From assembly GCA_035461405.1 (NCBI GenBank), contig DATHVH010000097.1, positions 1 to 8,009 on the forward strand: 8,009 bases of DNA, given 5' to 3'. Positions 6,505-8,009 of this stretch are shown here, one piece after another (position 1 is the first letter of the stretch; every line of letters begins with the position of its first letter). A program made the translations under genes and the position numbers. A model generated the notes under the pieces. It was not told the DNA's origin. It ran no database searches and saw only the letters and a program-made list of their open reading frames with translations. Origin of the DNA: Anditalea sp035461405 (lineage in GTDB: Bacteria > Bacteroidota > Bacteroidia > Cytophagales > Cyclobacteriaceae).

Positions 6505-8009
6505 ATGAAGAAACAATTACTCACCCTAATCTGCCTCCTTTCTGTTATCTCATTCCAATCCATTTCCCAGATCATGCCAGCTCCGGATAGGACGGAGGGC
6601 GATGGTCCCTATGACAGACTAATAATCCGCGGAGTTACCTTATTGGACGGCACCGGTGCCCCTCCCATAGGACCGGTGGATATAGTGGTGGAAAAGAATA
6701 TCATCTCCGAAATCCGAACTGTAGGCTATCCGGGTCTGGAGATTAAAGACAACAGAAGACCTCAGGCCGGCCCAAATGATCAGGTCCTTGACCTGGAAGG
6801 ACATTATTTGCTGCCTGGTTTTATAGATATGCATGGACATATAGGAGGTTCCGGTCAGGGAACTCCTGCCGAATATGTATTTAAACTCTGGATGGCGCAC
6901 GGCATTACTACCATAAGAGATCCATCGGCAGGCAATGGACTGGACTGGGTTCTGGATCAGAAAAGGAAATCTGCCAATAATACGATAACTGCACCGAGGA
7001 TCTTGGCCTATACCAGCTTTGGTCAGGGAGCTGGAAAAACCATAGCGACAGCACAGCAAGCTAAAGATTGGGTAAACGAAAATGCAAAAAAAGGAGCTGA
7101 CGGCATCAAATTTTTCGGAGCCAAGCCGGAAGTAATGCAAGCTGCCATGGAAGAAAACAAAAGAATAGGACTCCGATCCGCCATGCACCATGCACAGATG
7201 GACGTGGCCAGATGGAACGTGCTGCATTCAGCACGTGCCGGACTGACCTCTATGGAACACTGGTATGGACTGCCAGAGGCACTATTTACTGGAGGCACTA
7301 TCCAAAATTACCGAACTGACTACAATTATCAGAATGAGCAGCACCGGTTCTCTGAGGCAGGTAAGTTATGGAAACAGGCGGCAGAACCTTATTCCGAGAA
7401 GTGGAACAAAGTAATGGATGAACTTATCGAACTTGATTTCACAATTGACCCTACCTTTAACATCTATGAAGCCAACCGCGATCTGATGAGAACCCGTAGG
7501 GCAGAATGGCATGACGAATACACATTGCCTTCTCTCTGGAAGTTTTATCAGCCCAGTAGGGAATCACACGGCAGCTATTGGTTTGACTGGACTACCGAGA
7601 TGGAGATCCAATGGAAGGAGAATTACAGACTCTGGATGACCTTTGTAAATGAATATAAGAATAGAGGTGGAAGGGTGACAGCTGGATCTGATTCTGGGTT
7701 TATTTATCAATTATACGGATTTGCCTTCATTCGGGAACTGGAACTTTTACAGGAGGCAGGATTCCATCCAATCGAAGTCATCAAGGCCGCTACTCTTAAT
7801 GGAGCTGAAGCCCTCGGAATGGCCGACAGGATAGGTTCCGTAGAAGTAGGAAAGCTTGCCGACTTTCTCATAGTAGAAGAAAATCCTCTCCAAAACTTAA
7901 AGGTACTATACGGCACTGGTGCCATCAGAATAGACGGAAACAATGATCCCATCCGGGTAGGAGGCGTGAAATATACAGTAAAGGATGGAATAGTATATGA
8001 CGCCAAAAA
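6505..8009 (+). CDS. Secreted metal-dependent amidohydrolase (3' partial)
   Basis: A member of the amidohydrolase superfamily (imidazolonepropionase/prolidase-like branch), cut by the right edge after 501 residues with no stop seen. Residues 1-22 form a signal peptide (M-K-K, then hydrophobic L-L-T-L-I-C-L-L-S-V-I, ending S-I-S-Q), so the enzyme is exported, probably to the periplasm. A small beta-sandwich segment follows (L-I-I-R-G-V-T-L-L-D-G-T-G). The metal site is complete: His110 and His112 in GFIDMHGH, Lys202 in GADGIKFFG as the probable carboxylated lysine, His228/229 in AMHHAQ, His252 in SMEHWYG, and Asp396 in TAGSDSGF. The C-terminal part carries the typical A-A-T-L-N-G-A-E-A-L-G and G-K-L-A-D-F-L-I-V motifs, so only a short tail is missing. 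Between His252 and Asp396 lies a long stretch rich in Trp, Tyr and charged residues, which may shape the substrate pocket. The substrate (peptide, cyclic amide or other) cannot be told. It stands alone after a 575-base spacer. Confidence 0.92.
   Translation, partial: MKKQLLTLICLLSVISFQSISQIMPAPDRTEGDGPYDRLIIRGVTLLDGTGAPPIGPVDIVVEKNIISEIRTVGYPGLEIKDNRRPQAGPNDQVLDLEGHYLLPGFIDMHGHIGGSGQGTPAEYVFKLWMAHGITTIRDPSAGNGLDWVLDQKRKSANNTITAPRILAYTSFGQGAGKTIATAQQAKDWVNENAKKGADGIKFFGAKPEVMQAAMEENKRIGLRSAMHHAQMDVARWNVLHSARAGLTSMEHWYGLPEALFTGGTIQNYRTDYNYQNEQHRFSEAGKLWKQAAEPYSEKWNKVMDELIELDFTIDPTFNIYEANRDLMRTRRAEWHDEYTLPSLWKFYQPSRESHGSYWFDWTTEMEIQWKENYRLWMTFVNEYKNRGGRVTAGSDSGFIYQLYGFAFIRELELLQEAGFHPIEVIKAATLNGAEALGMADRIGSVEVGKLADFLIVEENPLQNLKVLYGTGAIRIDGNNDPIRVGGVKYTVKDGIVYDAK

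Noticed and set aside
6640..7298. Long open frames on the minus strand
   Set aside because: They lie wholly inside the amidohydrolase gene, have no family resemblance, and the plus strand carries all metal-binding motifs.
7707..8006. Minus-strand open frame at the right edge
   Set aside because: It is antisense to the conserved C-terminal motifs of the amidohydrolase and its translation has no recognisable features.

Overview
The window looks like chromosomal DNA from a Bacteroidota bacterium, perhaps of the Cytophagales/Cyclobacteriaceae type. The evidence is indirect: AT-rich gene starts mostly without a clear Shine-Dalgarno, a relaxed Bacteroidota-style lipoprotein signal, moderate G+C by eye, and intergenic repeat families (hairpin strings, GCCACAAAG-type phrases) that I associate with this phylum. 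The genus is inference only.

Layout: (1) 1-1228, plus strand: the C-terminal part of an SbcC/Rad50-type ATPase, cut by the left edge. (2) 1229-1777: a non-coding stretch with a small family of inverted and direct repeats (1266-1350), followed by what looks like a decayed type II toxin-antitoxin pair (1442-1746) in which both genes carry frameshifts. (3) 1778-2458, minus strand: a GDSL/SGNH esterase of the TesA type with a lipoprotein signal. (4) 2459-2736: the divergent promoter region, with a short palindrome. (5) 2737-3414 and 3407-5929, plus strand: an ABC ATPase (YbbA/LolD type) overlapping by 8 bases a large FtsX-domain permease (YbbP type). (6) 5930-6504: a repeat-dense spacer with GCCACAAAG-like phrases, an 8-base tandem repeat, three consecutive hairpins and a purine/pyrimidine-skewed heptamer tract. 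(7) 6505 to the right edge, plus strand: a secreted metal-dependent amidohydrolase, cut by the right edge.

The functional core is the esterase / ATPase / permease cluster. It reproduces the divergent tesA-ybbA-ybbP arrangement of E. coli, so the three products probably work together on hydrophobic or acylated substrates taken from the cytoplasmic membrane. Here the esterase appears to be lipid-anchored instead of freely soluble in the periplasm. The SbcC and amidohydrolase genes look unrelated to it. I found no convincing wholly new system. The observations most worth following are the lipoprotein version of TesA in the conserved cluster, the wrecked toxin-antitoxin pair beside it, and the hairpin array downstream of the permease.
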